From Bradyrhizobium roseum (GTDB taxonomy: Bacteria; Pseudomonadota; Alphaproteobacteria; Rhizobiales; Xanthobacteraceae), in NCBI RefSeq assembly GCF_030413175.1, contig NZ_CP129212.1, forward strand, positions 1,674,001-1,738,000: a DNA stretch of 64,000 nucleotides. Reading direction: 5' to 3'. Within the stretch, counting starts at the first letter, position 1; each line of letters begins with the position of its first letter. Both the position numbers and the translations under genes were made by a program. The notes under the pieces were generated by a model. The model ran no database searches. It was not told the DNA's origin and saw nothing but the letters and a program-made list of their open reading frames with translations. Shown here piece by piece: positions 1 to 10,292 of the stretch.

Positions 1-880
1 CATGCTGATCGGCGCGCATGTGGTCGAGGCGAGCGAGGTCTACATCTATCTCCGTGACGAATACCCGGCCTCGCGCGAAATCCTTGAACGCGAAATCGCA
101 AAACTGCCGTCCGGCGGTCCCGTGCTGCACATGCGCCGCGGCGCCGGCGCCTATATCTGCGGCGAGGAATCCTCGCTGCTGGAGTCGATCGAGGGCAAGC
201 GCGGCCTGCCGCGGCACAAGCCGCCGTATCCGTTTCAGGTCGGCCTGTTCGGCCTGCCGACGCTGATCAACAATATCGAGACGCTATGGTGGGTGCGCGA
301 CATCGTCGAGAAGGGCGCGGACTGGTGGAAGGGCCACGGCCGCAACGACCGGCACGGCCTGCGCAGCTATTCGGTATCGGGCCGCGTGAAAAATCCCGGC
401 ATGAAGCTGGCGCCGGCCGGTGTCACCGTGCGCGAATTGATCGACGAGTTCTGCGGCGGGATGGCGGATGGACACGTCTTCAACGCCTATCTTCCGGGTG
501 GCGCTTCGGGCGGTATCCTGCCGGCCTCGATGGATAATATCCCGCTCGATTTCGGCACGCTGGAAAAATACGGCTGCTTCATCGGCTCGGCCGCCGTCGT
601 CATCCTGTCCGATCAGGACAGTGTGAGGGGCGCGGCGCTGAACCTGATGAAATTCTTCGAGGATGAAAGCTGCGGCCAGTGCACGCCGTGCCGGGTCGGC
701 ACGCAGAAGGCGGCGGTGCTGATGGAGCGCCCGGTCTGGGACCGCGAACTGCTCGACCAGTTGAGCCAGGCGATGCGCGACGCCTCGATCTGCGGATTGG
801 GCCAAGCCGCCTCGAATCCGCTGACGTCGGTGATTAGATATTTTCCGGAAGAATTCGTGCCGAAAGAGGCCGCGGAATGA
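1..880 (+). CDS. fdsB: NAD-linked formate dehydrogenase beta subunit (NuoF-like), 5' end missing
   Basis: Diaphorase subunit of a soluble NAD-dependent formate dehydrogenase: takes electrons from the FdsA iron-sulfur chain through FMN to NAD+ in the cytoplasm. Visible motifs are the flavin/NADH-binding segment GAGAYICGEESSLLES and the C-terminal 4Fe-4S motif SCGQCTPCRVG followed by a fourth cysteine in SICGLG, both hallmarks of the NuoF/HoxF/FdsB family. The gene is already open at the left edge; the family is about 500 residues and only the last 292 or so are present, so the ATG at position 2 is internal. The stop overlaps the start of fdsA by 4 bases (ATGA), which indicates translational coupling. 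FdsB is preferred over complex I NuoF because the next gene encodes the molybdopterin formate dehydrogenase subunit. Confidence 0.92.
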   Translation, partial: MLIGAHVVEASEVYIYLRDEYPASREILEREIAKLPSGGPVLHMRRGAGAYICGEESSLLESIEGKRGLPRHKPPYPFQVGLFGLPTLINNIETLWWVRDIVEKGADWWKGHGRNDRHGLRSYSVSGRVKNPGMKLAPAGVTVRELIDEFCGGMADGHVFNAYLPGGASGGILPASMDNIPLDFGTLEKYGCFIGSAAVVILSDQDSVRGAALNLMKFFEDESCGQCTPCRVGTQKAAVLMERPVWDRELLDQLSQAMRDASICGLGQAASNPLTSVIRYFPEEFVPKEAAE

Positions 881-3642
881 CGAAAATCAAGTTCGAACTC
901 GACGGCCAGCAGGTCGAGGCCAATGCCGGCGAGACCATCTGGCAGGTCGCAAAACGTCACAGTAAGGAAATTCCGCATCTGTGCTATTCGCCGGAGCCGG
1001 ACTACCGGCCTGACGGCAATTGCCGCGCCTGCATGGTCGAGATCGAGGGCGAGCGCGTGCTGGCGGCGTCCTGCAAGCGCACGCCGAGTGTCGGCATGAA
1101 AGTGAAGTCCGAGAGCGCGCGCGCGGTCGCGGCGCAGAAGATGGTGATGGAGCTTCTGGTCGCCGACCAGCCGGCGCGCGAAACCTCGCACGATCCGGAT
1201 TCGAAGTTCTGGCACTGGGCCGAGAAGGTCGAGGTGACCGAAAGCCGTTTCCCGGCCGCCGAGCGCTGGCAGGGCGATAGCAGCCATCCCGCCATGAGCG
1301 TCAACCTCGACGCCTGCATCCAGTGCGGCCTGTGCGTGCGCGCGTGCCGCGAGGTGCAGGTCAACGACGTCATCGGCATGGCCTACCGCAGCCACGAAGC
1401 CAAGATCGTGTTCGACTTCGACGACCCGATGGGCGAGTCCACCTGCGTTGCCTGCGGCGAGTGCGTGCAGGCCTGTCCGACCGGCGCGCTGATGCCCTCG
1501 GTGATGCTGGACGAGAACCAGACCCGCGTGACTTATGCCGACCGGAAGGTGGACTCGCTGTGCCCGTTCTGCGGCGTCGGCTGCCAGGTCACCTATCAGG
1601 TCAAGGACGAGAAGGTCATCTATGCCGAGGGCCGCGACGGCCCGGCGAACCATAACCGCCTCTGCGTCAAGGGCCGCTTCGGTTTCGACTACATCCATCA
1701 CCCGCATCGTCTCACAAAGCCGCTGGTGAGGTTGCCGAATGCGAAGAAGGACGCCAACGACCAGGTCGATCCGGCGAACCCGTTCACGCATTTCCGTGAA
1801 GCGTCGTGGGAAGAGGCACTGGATATCGCCGCCAAGGGCCTCGTGAAAATCCGTGACGAGAAGGGCGTCAAGGCGCTGGCCGGCTTTGGCTCCGCCAAGG
1901 GCTCCAACGAGGAGGCCTACCTGTTTCAGAAGCTGGTGCGCACCGGGTTCGGCTCGAACAATGTCGATCACTGCACGCGGCTGTGCCACGCTTCATCCGT
2001 GGCGGCGCTGATGGAAGGGCTGAACTCGGGCGCGGTGTCGGCGCCGTTCGCGGCCGCCATGGATGCTGAAGTCATCATCGTGATCGGCGCCAACCCGACC
2101 GTGAACCATCCCGTGGCTGCGACCTACATCAAGAACGCGGCCAAGCGCGGCGCAAAACTGATCGTGATGGATCCGCGCCGGCAGACGCTGTCGCGCCACG
2201 CCTGGAAGCATCTGCAGTTCAAGCCCGGCAGCGACGTCGCGATGCTGAACGCGATGCTGCACACCATCATCACCGAAGGGCTGACCGACCAGCAATATAT
2301 CGCGGGCTACACCGAGGGCTTTGACGAACTCGCCGAGCGCATCAAGGATTTTCCGCCGGAGAAAATGGAAGCGATCTGCGGCATCCCCGCCGAGACGCTG
2401 AAGGAAGTGGCGCGGACCTATGCCCGCTCGCAGGCCTCGATCATCTTCTGGGGCATGGGCATCAGCCAGCACATTCACGGCACCGATAACGCGCGCTGCC
2501 TGATTGCGCTGGCGCTGACGACGGGGCAGGTCGGCCGTCCCGGCACCGGACTGCATCCGCTGCGCGGCCAGAACAACGTGCAGGGCGCCTCCGACGCCGG
2601 CCTGATCCCGATGTTCTTGCCGGACTACCAGCCGGTCGGCCGCACCGATCTGCGCGAGCCCTTTGAAAAGCTCTGGCACCAGGACCTCGATCCCGTGCGC
2701 GGTTTGACCGTGGTCGAGATCATGAACGCGATCCACGCCGGTGAAATCACCGGCATGTATATCGAGGGCGAGAACCCCGCGATGTCGGATCCCGATCTGC
2801 AGCATGCGCGCGGGGCGCTCGCCATGCTCGATCACCTCGTCGTGCAGGATCTCTTTGTGACGGAAACCGCGTTCCACGCCGACGTGATCCTGCCGGCCTC
2901 GGCATTTGCCGAGAAGAGCGGCACTTTTACGAACACCGACCGCCGCGTGCAGCTCGCGCGCGAGGTGGTCAGGCCGCCCGGCGATGCGCGGCAGGATCTC
3001 TGGATCATCCAGGAGATCGGCAAGCGTATGGGCCTGCCCTGGAATTACGACGGGCCGGCAGAGGTGTTCACCGAGATGACGCAGGTGATGCCGTCATTGA
3101 AGAACATCACCTGGGACCGCCTGGTGCGCGAGGGGGCGGTGACCTATCCGGTCGACGCTTCCGACAAGCCGGGCAACGAGATCATCTTCACCACGGGTTT
3201 CCCGACCGCGAGCGGCCGGGGCAAGATTGTGCCGGCAAAGGTCATCGCGCCCGACGAGGTGCCTGACGCCGAATATCCGATGGTGCTGTCGACCGGCCGC
3301 GTGCTCGAACACTGGCACACCGGTTCGATGACCCGCCGCGCCTCCGTGCTCGACCAGATCGAGCCGGAAGCGGTGGCATTCATGTCGCCAAAGGACATGC
3401 GCAGGCTCAGCGTCTGGCCCGGCGATTTCATCCGCCTGGAGACGCGCCGCGGCGCCGTCGAGGTCAAGGTGCGCTCCGACCGCGACGTTCCTGAAAACAT
3501 GATCTTCATGCCGTTCTGCTACGCGGAGGCGGCGGCGAACCTGCTGACCAATCCGGCGCTCGACCCGTTCGGAAAAATTCCCGAATTCAAGTTCTGCGCG
3601 GTGCGCGTGCAGAAGGTGGAGTTGCAGTCGGCGGCGGAGTAG
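877..3642 (+). CDS. fdsA: NAD-linked formate dehydrogenase alpha (catalytic, molybdenum) subunit
   Basis: Oxidises formate to CO2 at a Mo-bis-MGD centre and passes electrons through iron-sulfur clusters to FdsB. Domains in order in the 921-residue protein: N-terminal 2Fe-2S domain (cysteines in HLCYSP, NCRACM and ASCKR), a His-Cys3 4Fe-4S segment, two ferredoxin-type motifs (CIQCGLCVRAC and CVACGECVQAC), the Mo/W-bis-MGD 4Fe-4S motif CPFCGVGC starting near residue 229, then the molybdopterin and dinucleotide-binding domains. In RLCHASS, Cys370 sits where E. coli FdhF has selenocysteine, so this is a cysteine enzyme. Length fits the family (about 920-960). In many relatives fdhD (sulfurtransferase) and fdsD follow; here the next gene is an unrelated one on the other strand. 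Confidence 0.94.
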   Translation: MTKIKFELDGQQVEANAGETIWQVAKRHSKEIPHLCYSPEPDYRPDGNCRACMVEIEGERVLAASCKRTPSVGMKVKSESARAVAAQKMVMELLVADQPARETSHDPDSKFWHWAEKVEVTESRFPAAERWQGDSSHPAMSVNLDACIQCGLCVRACREVQVNDVIGMAYRSHEAKIVFDFDDPMGESTCVACGECVQACPTGALMPSVMLDENQTRVTYADRKVDSLCPFCGVGCQVTYQVKDEKVIYAEGRDGPANHNRLCVKGRFGFDYIHHPHRLTKPLVRLPNAKKDANDQVDPANPFTHFREASWEEALDIAAKGLVKIRDEKGVKALAGFGSAKGSNEEAYLFQKLVRTGFGSNNVDHCTRLCHASSVAALMEGLNSGAVSAPFAAAMDAEVIIVIGANPTVNHPVAATYIKNAAKRGAKLIVMDPRRQTLSRHAWKHLQFKPGSDVAMLNAMLHTIITEGLTDQQYIAGYTEGFDELAERIKDFPPEKMEAICGIPAETLKEVARTYARSQASIIFWGMGISQHIHGTDNARCLIALALTTGQVGRPGTGLHPLRGQNNVQGASDAGLIPMFLPDYQPVGRTDLREPFEKLWHQDLDPVRGLTVVEIMNAIHAGEITGMYIEGENPAMSDPDLQHARGALAMLDHLVVQDLFVTETAFHADVILPASAFAEKSGTFTNTDRRVQLAREVVRPPGDARQDLWIIQEIGKRMGLPWNYDGPAEVFTEMTQVMPSLKNITWDRLVREGAVTYPVDASDKPGNEIIFTTGFPTASGRGKIVPAKVIAPDEVPDAEYPMVLSTGRVLEHWHTGSMTRRASVLDQIEPEAVAFMSPKDMRRLSVWPGDFIRLETRRGAVEVKVRSDRDVPENMIFMPFCYAEAAANLLTNPALDPFGKIPEFKFCAVRVQKVELQSAAE

Positions 3643-3692
3643 GCGGGCTGTCGACAGGGATGCGACCGCGCGTCATCGCGAAGATGGCCGCC

Positions 3693-4856
3693 TCACTTCG
3701 CCGGAACGACGAACACCTGTCCGGGATAGATCAGGTTAGGATTGCGGATCTGCTCCTTATTGGCCTTGTAGATCACGGCGTAGCGCATGCCGGCGCCGTA
3801 GGAGGCCTGGCTGAGTCGCCAGAGGCTATCGCCGCGGGAGACCGTCGTGGTGGCGATTTTCGGCACAACCACGGTGGAGGACGGCGAACTGCTATCCGGC
3901 ACGACGGTTGTCCCTGCGGCGGCGAGCTGTGTCTGTTGCGAGGCGGTGGAGTCCGGGCGCTTCGTTGGCTGCGCCGACACCGACGCGGTGATATCGGGCG
4001 CTGTGAACGGCACCTCGGCGCGGGCGCGTACCGTGCCGGAACCTGACGCCTCGTCGAGCCTGACGCGATAATTGCCCGGCGCGACCCCTTCATTGATGGT
4101 GACCGCAAAGCGGCCATCCGTGCCGGCCGTTACCGACGTGATGAAGCTGTCGTTGAGATAGAGCCTCAGCGCGGCGCCGGGGCGCGCCTGGCCGCTGACA
4201 TGGAACTTGCCGCCCGGTTCGATCTCGACCGTTTCCACCACCACCGCGTCGGTCCCCGGTTTGGCGGCACCCGGTTGCGACAGCACGACAGTCGGCTTGT
4301 TCGGTGTCACCAGCGCCACGACCGGCTTTTCGGTCGATCTCGGCTCCAGCGCCGCCGTCACCCGCTGCCTGGACGTGTTCACTTTGCCATCGGGCGCTTT
4401 CGAGCGCAGCGTCAGGTCATAGGTACCCGGTGGAAGCTTGGGCGGCACGATGACGAATTGTCCGGATTGATCCGCGACCGCGCGATCGTGCACTTCGCCG
4501 TCGCGCAGCAGTTCTACCGTTGCGCCCGGCGTTGCCCGGCCGGCGACGACGGTCTCGCCGGTCGGCTCGATTCTGGCAACGTCGAATGTCGGTATCCCGT
4601 CGTTGCTCTCCGGCGCCGGAGGCGATCCGATCAGCGCGTCGACGACGGACTTTGTTTCCGACTGCACCTTGGCGAGCGGGGCCGGGCTCTGCTCACGCGC
4701 CTCCGATGCGGACTTTGACATCGCCGGCGATGTCGTTTCCGCGCCGGTGTCGACTGCCGGGCGGCGCCCGTACTGGATGGCGAGCGCGAGCGCCACGCCA
4801 CAGGCAAGGAACACCAGGAAGGGGACGATAGAGCGGTTCGCCGATATGGCAGTCAT
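3693..4856 (-). CDS. membrane-anchored LysM domain protein with Ig-like repeats
   Basis: Probable cell-envelope protein of 387 residues. A short cytoplasmic N-terminus and one hydrophobic segment (about residues 9-28, VPFLVFLACGVALALAI) anchor it or act as an uncleaved signal. A Ser/Pro/Ala-rich linker follows, then two related beta-rich modules (pattern PGATVELLRDG...FVIVPPKLPPGTYDLTL and PGAALRLYLND...FAVTINEGVAPGNYRVRL), and a C-terminal LysM domain (SRGDSLWRLSQASYG...YPGQVFVVPAK) expected to bind peptidoglycan. The start at 4856 is chosen because translation upstream is proline/arginine-rich and out of character, while MTAISANRSIVP leads straight into the membrane segment. It converges with fdsA (50 bp between stops). 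No enzymatic domain is visible; a structural or tethering role is inference. Confidence 0.82.
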   Translation of the reverse strand: MTAISANRSIVPFLVFLACGVALALAIQYGRRPAVDTGAETTSPAMSKSASEAREQSPAPLAKVQSETKSVVDALIGSPPAPESNDGIPTFDVARIEPTGETVVAGRATPGATVELLRDGEVHDRAVADQSGQFVIVPPKLPPGTYDLTLRSKAPDGKVNTSRQRVTAALEPRSTEKPVVALVTPNKPTVVLSQPGAAKPGTDAVVVETVEIEPGGKFHVSGQARPGAALRLYLNDSFITSVTAGTDGRFAVTINEGVAPGNYRVRLDEASGSGTVRARAEVPFTAPDITASVSAQPTKRPDSTASQQTQLAAAGTTVVPDSSSPSSTVVVPKIATTTVSRGDSLWRLSQASYGAGMRYAVIYKANKEQIRNPNLIYPGQVFVVPAK

Positions 4857-5406
4857 GATACCTATCCATCTGACGGATCGTCGGCTCCGATCCCTTCGTT
4901 CCGGCGCGGGGTGGGTACCCGATTTGCGTCCAGAAAGCTCGTCAGCCCGCGGTCGGCCAGCGCACCAGAATCGGCAATAAAAGGCGTTTACACGAACAAG
5001 GCCGTTCCGGCCACCGCGAAGTAGCCGCGTTAACCCTGTTGTTCCGGCATATTCGCGCGCCCGGCGCCCCTCGTTGGCGGCACGGAAAGGCGAAATTCTC
5101 GCTGCACAGCTGCTCGTAGAGGGCGCTCCCGCGCCGCAGTGCATCACGCGCGCTTGTCCGTTGCCACGACATGCTGACGTCCCTGGCCTCGACGAACGCG
5201 CTCAGGATTGCCAGCGCCACGCCGGCGTGGCGGGTCTCGATCGGCTGATCCAGCCAATGCGGAACGACCGAGGCGGCCTTTATGAGATTCCTATAACGTC
5301 GCCATGGCTCCCGCCTCGAAAACCTATGCGCCCGGTGGCACTTCAGCCCGGCAAAACGCGAAAGCCGTCCATCGGCTCGCGGGCCACGACGCACAGGAAC
5401 ATACCC
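4857..5406. other. 550-bp gap: probable kdp promoter region, no convincing gene
   Basis: Open frames exist on both strands (for example minus 4942-5394 and the upstream part of a plus frame from 5074), but their translations are Arg/Pro/Cys-rich with no recognisable domain, so I do not call a gene. An AT-rich run at 5279-5296 (tttatgagattcctataa) stands out from its GC-rich surroundings, about 110 bases before the first kdp microprotein, and is a candidate promoter or KdpE-binding element. No sequence here matches the E. coli KdpE site closely enough to name it. Confidence 0.4.
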
Positions 5407-5490
5407 ATGCTGGACATTCTCATGCTGGCGCTCGCCTTCGGCTTCTTCGTCGCAGGCATCGGCTACGCCTACGCCTGTGAACGGCTGTAA
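5407..5490 (+). CDS. 27-residue single-pass membrane microprotein at the head of the kdp operon
   Basis: The translation MLDILMLALAFGFFVAGIGY followed by AYACERL is almost entirely one transmembrane helix with an acidic start and a Cys-Glu-Arg-Leu end. It precedes kdpF by 12 bases and lies on the same strand. It is not KdpF itself, because the next small gene is a much better KdpF. Small hydrophobic ORFs just ahead of kdpF are seen in other alphaproteobacteria, but I know of no demonstrated function. A longer frame from 5074 includes it, but the upstream part is arginine/proline-rich and implausible, so the ATG at 5407 is taken as the start. A role in assembly or stability of the KdpFABC pump is inference from position. 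Confidence 0.6.
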   Translation: MLDILMLALAFGFFVAGIGYAYACERL

Positions 5491-5502
5491 CGGAGCAGGA
5501 CC

Positions 5503-5592
5503 ATGATCTTCGACTACTCACTCGCCGGCCTCGTATCGCTCGGCCTGCTGCTCTACCTGACCTACGCCCTGCTGCGGCCGGAGCGCTTTTGA
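5503..5592 (+). CDS. kdpF: potassium-transporting ATPase subunit F
   Basis: KdpF is the tiny single-helix membrane subunit that stabilises the KdpFABC potassium pump. The 29-residue translation begins MIFDYSLAGLVSLGLLLYLT and ends YALLRPERF; this resembles the E. coli KdpF ending (GYLVYALINAEAF), with the same length and the same helix followed by a short polar tail. A purine-rich ribosome site (ggagcagga) lies just upstream. It sits 12 bases after the preceding microprotein and 7 bases before the next one, within the run leading to kdpA. Confidence 0.85.
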   Translation: MIFDYSLAGLVSLGLLLYLTYALLRPERF

Positions 5593-5599
5593 GCCCGCC

Positions 5600-5710
5600 A
5601 TGATGACGCTGGCGGAAGTCGTTCTCGCGTTTGTCGTCACCTCGGCGCTGCTGATTGCGCTTGTTCACCTGCTGCTGCCTGCCAAGAAGAAAAAGGGCTA
5701 TCGACCATGA
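5600..5710 (+). CDS. 36-residue membrane microprotein translationally coupled to kdpA
   Basis: The ATG at 5600 opens a 36-codon frame starting [20 protein letters not shown]: one strongly hydrophobic helix of about 22 residues, then a very basic tail containing KKKKGYRP. The stop overlaps the kdpA ATG as ATGA, the classic arrangement for translational coupling, so ribosomes finishing this frame would reinitiate on kdpA. The hydrophobic-then-positive pattern predicts a cytoplasmic C-terminus. I do not recognise it as a named family. It could be a second KdpF-like subunit, a coupling leader for kdpA, or a non-functional frame; the clean membrane profile and exact ATGA overlap favour a translated gene. 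Confidence 0.5.
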   Translation: MMTLAEVVLAFVVTSALLIALVHLLLPAKKKKGYRP

Positions 5711-7410
5711 CCGTCATCGGATGGATTCAAATTCTCCTGTACTGCGCCATTGTCGTCGCGCTGGTGAAACCGCTCGGCTGGTACATGACCCGGGTGTTCA
5801 GCGGCGAGGCGACCTTTCTCTCTCCGGTCTTGCGACCGGTGGAGCGCGGGCTCTATTGGGTCGGCGGCGTCGACGAGAAGCGCGAGCAACATTGGCTGAC
5901 CTACACGGTCGCCATGCTGCTGTTCCATGTCGGCGGCTTCCTCGTCATCTATGGCTTGATGAGGCTGCAGGCCGCGCTGCCGCTCAATCCCGCCGATCAG
6001 TCGGCGGTCGCGCCGGATCTTTCGTTCAACACGGCGATCTCGTTCCTCACCAATACCAACTGGCAGAACTACGGCGGCGAGAGCACGCTGTCATACCTGA
6101 CGCAGATGGTCGGGCTGACGCACCAGAACTTTCTCTCGGCGGCGACGGGCATTGCGCTGGCGGTGGCGCTGATCCGCGGCTTCTCCCGCTCCTCGATGCG
6201 CACCATCGGCAATTTCTGGGTCGATGTGACGCGCTGCACGCTTTATGTCCTGCTGCCGATCTGCATCATTTATTCGCTGTTCCTGGTCTGGCAGGGCATG
6301 CCGCAGACGCTTGGCGCCTATGTCGAGGCCACCACGCTGGAAGGCGCGAAGCAGACCATTGCGGTCGGACCCGTGGCCTCGCAGGTCGCCATCAAGATGC
6401 TGGGCACCAATGGCGGCGGCTTCTTCAATGCCAATGCGGCGCATCCCTTCGAAAATCCCACCGCGCTGTCGAACTTCGTGCAGATGATCTCGATCTTCGC
6501 GCTCGGCGCGGCGATGACCAATGTGTTCGGCCGCATGGTCGGCGACCAGCGGCAGGGCTGGGCGATCCTTGCCGTGATGGGCGTGCTGTTCCTGTCGGGC
6601 ATCGGGATCACCTATTGGGCCGAAACCAATGGCACCTCGATGCTGACGAGCCTCGGGCTGACCGGCGGCAACATGGAGGGCAAGGAAGTCCGCTTCGGCA
6701 TCGTCGCCTCCAGCCTGTTTGCGGTCATCACCACGGCCGCGTCCTGCGGCGCGGTCAATGCGATGCACGACTCATTCACCGCGCTCGGCGGCATGATTCC
6801 GCTGATCAACATGCAGCTCGGCGAGATCATCGTGGGCGGCGTCGGCGCCGGGCTCTATGGCATGCTGCTGTTCGTCGTGCTGGCGATCTTCGTTGCCGGC
6901 CTGATGGTCGGCCGCACGCCGGAATATGTCGGCAAGAAGATCGAGGCCCGCGAGGTCAAGATGGCGATGCTCGCGATCCTGGTGCTGCCGCTGATGTATC
7001 TCGGCTGGACCGCGGTCGCCGTGGTGCTGCCCTCGGCGGTGACGTCGATGGCCAATGCCGGCCCGCATGGTTTCACCGAGGTGCTGTATGCCTTCACCTC
7101 GGCGACCGGCAACAACGGCTCGGCCTTCGGCGGTCTGACCGGCAACACCTTTTTCTACAATCTGACGCTCGCCAGTTCGATGTTCGTCGGCCGCTTCTTC
7201 ATGATCGTGCCGGCGATGGCGCTGGCGGGCTCGCTCGCCGCCAAGAAATCGATCCCGCCATCGGCCGGCACGCTGCCGACCACCGGCGGCCTGTTCGTCG
7301 GCCTCGTCGTCGGCGTGATCCTGATCATCGGCGGGCTTACCTTCTTTCCGGCGCTGGCGCTTGGGCCGATCGTCGAGCACCTCGCGATGAATGCCAACAC
7401 CCTGTTTTGA
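5707..7410 (+). CDS. kdpA: potassium-transporting ATPase subunit A
   Basis: KdpA is the K+-selective channel-like subunit of the high-affinity KdpFABC pump in the inner membrane, related to the Trk/Ktr superfamily of potassium transporters. The 567-residue protein (the usual size) shows about ten hydrophobic segments and the pore-loop motifs [11 protein letters not shown] near residue 118 and [20 protein letters not shown] near 235, followed by further repeats ([12 protein letters not shown]). It overlaps the preceding microprotein by 4 bases and is followed by kdpB after 24 bases. The operon encodes its own sensor and response regulator downstream, so K+ limitation or osmotic upshift is the expected signal. 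Confidence 0.97.
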   Translation: MTVIGWIQILLYCAIVVALVKPLGWYMTRVFSGEATFLSPVLRPVERGLYWVGGVDEKREQHWLTYTVAMLLFHVGGFLVIYGLMRLQAALPLNPADQSAVAPDLSFNTAISFLTNTNWQNYGGESTLSYLTQMVGLTHQNFLSAATGIALAVALIRGFSRSSMRTIGNFWVDVTRCTLYVLLPICIIYSLFLVWQGMPQTLGAYVEATTLEGAKQTIAVGPVASQVAIKMLGTNGGGFFNANAAHPFENPTALSNFVQMISIFALGAAMTNVFGRMVGDQRQGWAILAVMGVLFLSGIGITYWAETNGTSMLTSLGLTGGNMEGKEVRFGIVASSLFAVITTAASCGAVNAMHDSFTALGGMIPLINMQLGEIIVGGVGAGLYGMLLFVVLAIFVAGLMVGRTPEYVGKKIEAREVKMAMLAILVLPLMYLGWTAVAVVLPSAVTSMANAGPHGFTEVLYAFTSATGNNGSAFGGLTGNTFFYNLTLASSMFVGRFFMIVPAMALAGSLAAKKSIPPSAGTLPTTGGLFVGLVVGVILIIGGLTFFPALALGPIVEHLAMNANTLF

Positions 7411-7434
7411 TCGAAGCCACCAGGAGCGACCTCC

Positions 7435-9549
<2,115 letters not shown>

Positions 9550-9556
9550 CTCTCAC

Positions 9557-9626
9557 CGTCATTGCGAAGAGCGAAGCGACGAAGCAATCCATCTATCCAC
9601 GTTGCTTTGCTCCGCTGGCAATGACG
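9557..9626. repeat. interspersed palindromic element between kdpB and kdpC
   Basis: The ends are inverted: cgtcattgc at 9557 pairs with gcaatgacg ending at 9626, and the inner parts (gcgaagcgacgaagcaa and ttgctttgctccgc) pair imperfectly. This is the look of the short palindromic repeats found in many copies between genes in Bradyrhizobium. It lies inside the kdp operon, so in RNA it would form a hairpin between the kdpB and kdpC cistrons and could lower kdpC expression or protect the upstream message. Confidence 0.7.
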
Positions 9627-9648
9627 AAGAAACTCACGGAGAACGACA

Positions 9649-10251
9649 ATGCTCAGAGAAATCCGTCCCGCTATCCTCATCCTTCTCCTCCTCACCGCCA
9701 TCACCGGCCTGGCCTATCCACTCGCCATGACGGCGATCGCCGGCGCGATCTTTCCCAAGCAGGCGCAAGGCAGCCTGATCGAGAAGGACGGCAAGGTGAT
9801 CGGTTCCGCCCTGATCGGACAGGAGTTCAAGACCGACAAATATTTCCACGGCCGCCCGTCGGCGACATTGGCGCCCGATCCGGCCGACGCGACCAAGACG
9901 ATCCCCACGCCCTACAACGCCGCCAATTCCGGCGGCTCCAATCTCGGCCCGACCAGCAAGGCGCTGGCTGACCGGATCAAGGAAGACGTCGAGAAGCTGA
10001 AGGCCGAGAACCCGTCCGGCTCCGTGCCGGTCGACCTCGTCACCGCCTCCGGCAGCGGGCTCGATCCCAATATCTCGCCGGAGGGGGCACTGTTTCAGGT
10101 CCCCCGGGTGGCCAAGGCCCGCGACCTCCCGGAAGCCCGGGTCCGCGATCTGGTCGTGGAGCATACGCAGGGCCGCATGGCTGGCTTGCTTGGGGAGCCC
10201 CGCGTTAACGTATTGGCCTTGAATCTGGCTCTGGACGGGGCCTCGAAATGA
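9649..10251 (+). CDS. kdpC: potassium-transporting ATPase subunit C
   Basis: KdpC is the periplasm-facing single-helix subunit that helps assemble KdpFABC and is thought to raise its affinity for substrate. The 200-residue protein has one N-terminal membrane segment ([23 protein letters not shown]) and the family signatures [23 protein letters not shown] and the C-terminal part with [15 protein letters not shown] and [14 protein letters not shown]. The start at 9649 follows a ggagaacgaca ribosome site; the longer frame from 9621 would run into the repeat and is rejected. kdpD follows after 41 bases. Confidence 0.96.
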   Translation: MLREIRPAILILLLLTAITGLAYPLAMTAIAGAIFPKQAQGSLIEKDGKVIGSALIGQEFKTDKYFHGRPSATLAPDPADATKTIPTPYNAANSGGSNLGPTSKALADRIKEDVEKLKAENPSGSVPVDLVTASGSGLDPNISPEGALFQVPRVAKARDLPEARVRDLVVEHTQGRMAGLLGEPRVNVLALNLALDGASK

Positions 10252-10292
10252 GGGCCGCTAGGCCCAACCCGGGCTGAGGACTATATAGCCGT

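Noticed and set aside
613..1989. Long minus-strand open frame opposite fdsB/fdsA
   Set aside because: Translation is His/Arg/Ala/Asp-rich antisense shadow of clear sense genes; GC-rich DNA gives long antisense frames.
5279..5296. AT-rich run as a KdpE binding site
   Set aside because: Position is suitable, but the sequence does not match a known KdpE site well enough to claim.
4942..5394. 150-codon minus-strand frame upstream of kdp
   Set aside because: Arg/Cys/Ser-rich translation without a domain or ribosome site; overlapped by equally weak plus-strand frames.
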